From contig JAPTVL010000301.1 of the NCBI GenBank assembly GCA_028065725.1, forward strand, positions 1 to 6,875: 6,875 bases of DNA, written 5' to 3'. How positions within the stretch are numbered: the first letter of the stretch is position 1; the number at the start of each line of letters is the position of its first letter. This DNA is from Betaproteobacteria bacterium (GTDB lineage: Bacteria; Pseudomonadota; Gammaproteobacteria; Burkholderiales; Rhodocyclaceae). Under the pieces are notes generated by a model. That model was not told the DNA's origin, did no database searches, and saw nothing but the letters and a program-made list of their open reading frames with translations. The translations under genes were made by a program, and so were the position numbers. Positions 6,289-6,875 of the stretch are shown here, one piece after another.

Positions 6289-6309
6289 CGGCGGCCCCGA
6301 TGGCCGCCG
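6289..6309 (-). promoter_or_regulatory. GC-rich hairpin in the outer ritA leader
   Basis: CGGCGGCC (6289-6296), CCGAT loop, GGCCGCCG (6302-6309): a perfect 8-bp stem that ends 5 nt before the ribosome site of ritA. The inner ritA leader has a GC-rich stem in the same position (947-962), although the sequences differ. Confidence 0.5.
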
Positions 6310-6343
6310 GGGATGACAATCATGAATCTTTTATGCTGAGTCC

Positions 6344-6377
6344 GAATCGGCGGAATCGGCCTCTGGCGGGCGCCAGA
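6344..6377. repeat. Direct repeat and 7-bp-arm inverted repeat upstream of outer ritA
   Basis: GAATCGGC occurs twice, 9 bp apart (6344-6351 and 6353-6360). It is followed at once by TCTGGCG-GG-CGCCAGA (6362-6377), a perfect 7-bp-arm inverted repeat with a GG centre. These lie between the ritA start and the presumed element end, where a promoter or recombinase sites are expected. A weak -10-like CATAAA reads on the minus strand at 6329-6334, without a clear -35. Confidence 0.5.
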
Positions 6378-6418
6378 CCACCTTGCTGCGCATAACAACT
6401 TACCGACCTAAATAGGCC

Positions 6419-6438
6419 ATATGTGCAGCTGCACATAT
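6419..6438. repeat. Perfect 20-bp palindrome, presumed right end of outer RIT
   Basis: ATATGTGCAGCTGCACATAT is its own reverse complement over all 20 bases. It lies about 150 bp upstream of the outer ritA start, matching the inner element, where a 20-bp palindrome lies 163 bp upstream of ritA. By that analogy it marks the ritA-side terminus. It could instead be an operator for a dimeric regulator. Confidence 0.7.
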
Positions 6439-6556
6439 TGGTTACTGCGGCGCGGTCCTGCGCCGTCCACCACCGGACGACAGTGCTGACGCCACTTCAG
6501 GTTGAGCTATTTGGCAGGCGGCTCAATCGACCACGAGGACGCGGCAGCTACTCGGT
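6439..6556. other. Intergenic flank with small hairpins, no gene
   Basis: I see no coding sequence here. Two modest inverted repeats are present: CGGCGC/GCGCCG at 6448-6465 and TTGAGC/GCTCAA at 6502-6526. This is probably host or older accessory DNA flanking the outer RIT. Together with 6272-6438 it makes up most of a 337-bp gap between outer ritA and the HU gene. Confidence 0.5.
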
Positions 6557-6591
6557 AAAGCCCGGTTGAGGTGACACGACCTCGGCCGGGC
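6557..6591 (-). terminator. Intrinsic terminator downstream of the HU gene
   Basis: On the minus strand: GCCCGG, two bases, GAGGT, a 6-nt loop, ACCTC, two bases, CCGGGC, then TTTA. The 6+5 bp two-part stem followed by a short T-run starts 17 bp after the HU stop codon and has the right orientation. The T-run is short, but the form is typical. Confidence 0.8.
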
Positions 6592-6608
6592 AGTCGGCAG
6601 CGACGCGG

Positions 6609-6869
6609 TTACTTCTTCTTCGCGGCTTTCTTTCCGGCCACCGCAGCCTTGAAGGTGGCGCCAGCGGTGAAGCGCGGTACCGTCGTCGCCGCAATCTTGA
6701 GTTCCTTGCCGGTCTGCGGGTTGCGCCCGGTACGGGCAGCGCGCTTGGACGACTTGAAGCTACCGAACCCGATCAGGGTGACGCTATCGCCCTTGGACAC
6801 GGCCTTGGTCACCGCGCCGATTACGGCAGCCAGGACCTTCTCGGCAGCGGCCTTGCTGAGTTCAGTTTC
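6609..6869 (-). CDS. HU-family DNA-binding protein, 5' end broken or incomplete (possible pseudogene)
   Basis: The frame ending at TAA (6609-6611) encodes ETELSKAAAEKVLAAV, then VSKGDSVTLIGFGSF, RAARTGRNPQTGKELKI, PRFTAGATFKAAV and a Lys-rich tail, KKAAKKK. GFGSF and the RxGRNPxTGxxI arm are signatures of HU/IHF proteins, small dimeric nucleoid proteins that bend DNA. Normal HU has about 90 residues and a first helix of about 12 residues between an (N)KTEL-like start and the SKADAE helix. Here TEL is joined directly to SK, and a TAG stop lies in frame at 6870-6872, with no ATG before the conserved part. The only common start codon in frame, a GTG at 6810-6812, would leave 67 residues lacking both first helices. 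Either the gene is decayed, or there is a frameshift or sequence error near the window edge. The terminator at 6557-6591 fits this gene. Confidence 0.75.
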   Translation of the reverse strand, partial: ETELSKAAAEKVLAAVIGAVTKAVSKGDSVTLIGFGSFKSSKRAARTGRNPQTGKELKIAATTVPRFTAGATFKAAVAGKKAAKKK

Positions 6870-6875
6870 CTAGAT

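Larger units (their letters stand above)
1..6440 (-). mobile_element. Outer RIT element (recombinase trio), interrupted and running off the left edge
   Basis: Three minus-strand tyrosine recombinase genes lie in the order ritA-like (5000-6271), ritB-like (split: 5016 to about 4234, and 797-585) and ritC-like (588 to beyond base 1). The junctions are tight: ritA/ritB overlap by 17 bp and ritB/ritC by 4 bp. This order and spacing is the hallmark of RIT elements. The right limit is inferred from the perfect 20-bp palindrome at 6419-6438, which lies about 150 bp upstream of ritA, as in the inner element. The left limit is outside the window, so terminal inverted repeats cannot be checked. The element is broken by the inner RIT inserted in ritB. 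The trio is seen in the sequence; the right boundary is inference. Confidence 0.75.

Noticed and set aside
6272..6319. TTG start adding 16 residues to outer RitA
   Set aside because: It has no ribosome site and would place the hairpin at 6289-6309 inside the gene; the ATG at 6271 has GAGGAG.
1..6875. Integron, CRISPR array or tRNA attachment site
   Set aside because: I see no repeat-spacer array, no cassette-like attC series and no tRNA-like sequence; the repeats present are explained as RIT ends.

Overview
This window is a nest of tyrosine recombinases. I read it as one RIT (recombinase-in-trio) element inserted inside the middle gene of a second, diverged RIT element. The base composition is GC-rich and the spacing of genes and ribosome sites is typical of Proteobacteria. 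A Lys-rich-tailed HU protein at the right edge also fits a beta- or gammaproteobacterium, but nothing here fixes the genus.

Inner element (about 798-4239, plus strand). Three consecutive genes, ritA (982-2214), ritB (2211-3143) and ritC (3140-4138), are joined by 4-bp ATGA stop/start overlaps. All three proteins keep the full catalytic set (Arg-I, the beta-hairpin Lys, H-x-x-R, His and Tyr nine residues later). The trio is bounded by a perfect 37-bp inverted repeat (820-856 and 4203-4239). A further 20-bp interrupted palindrome (799-818) lies only at the ritA end. Joining the two ends in silico gives an almost perfect 47+47 bp palindrome, the likely circle junction or attachment site.

Outer element (1 to about 6440, minus strand). 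An intact ritA-like gene (5000-6271) is followed by a ritB-like gene split into a 5' part (down to about 4234) and a 3' part (797-585), then by a ritC-like gene (588 to beyond the left edge). The inner element sits exactly at the codons of the catalytic L-R-H motif of the outer ritB, so the outer RitB is broken before its second His and its Tyr. A perfect 20-bp palindrome (6419-6438) upstream of the outer ritA probably marks the outer element's right end. Its other end lies outside the window.

Right flank (6440-6875). This holds non-element DNA, a good intrinsic terminator (6557-6591) and a minus-strand HU-family gene whose 5' end looks damaged: it has an in-frame TAG and no start codon or usual first helix within the window.

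The genes probably act together as two independent three-recombinase transposition modules. The inner one appears intact. The outer one can probably no longer make a complete RitB.
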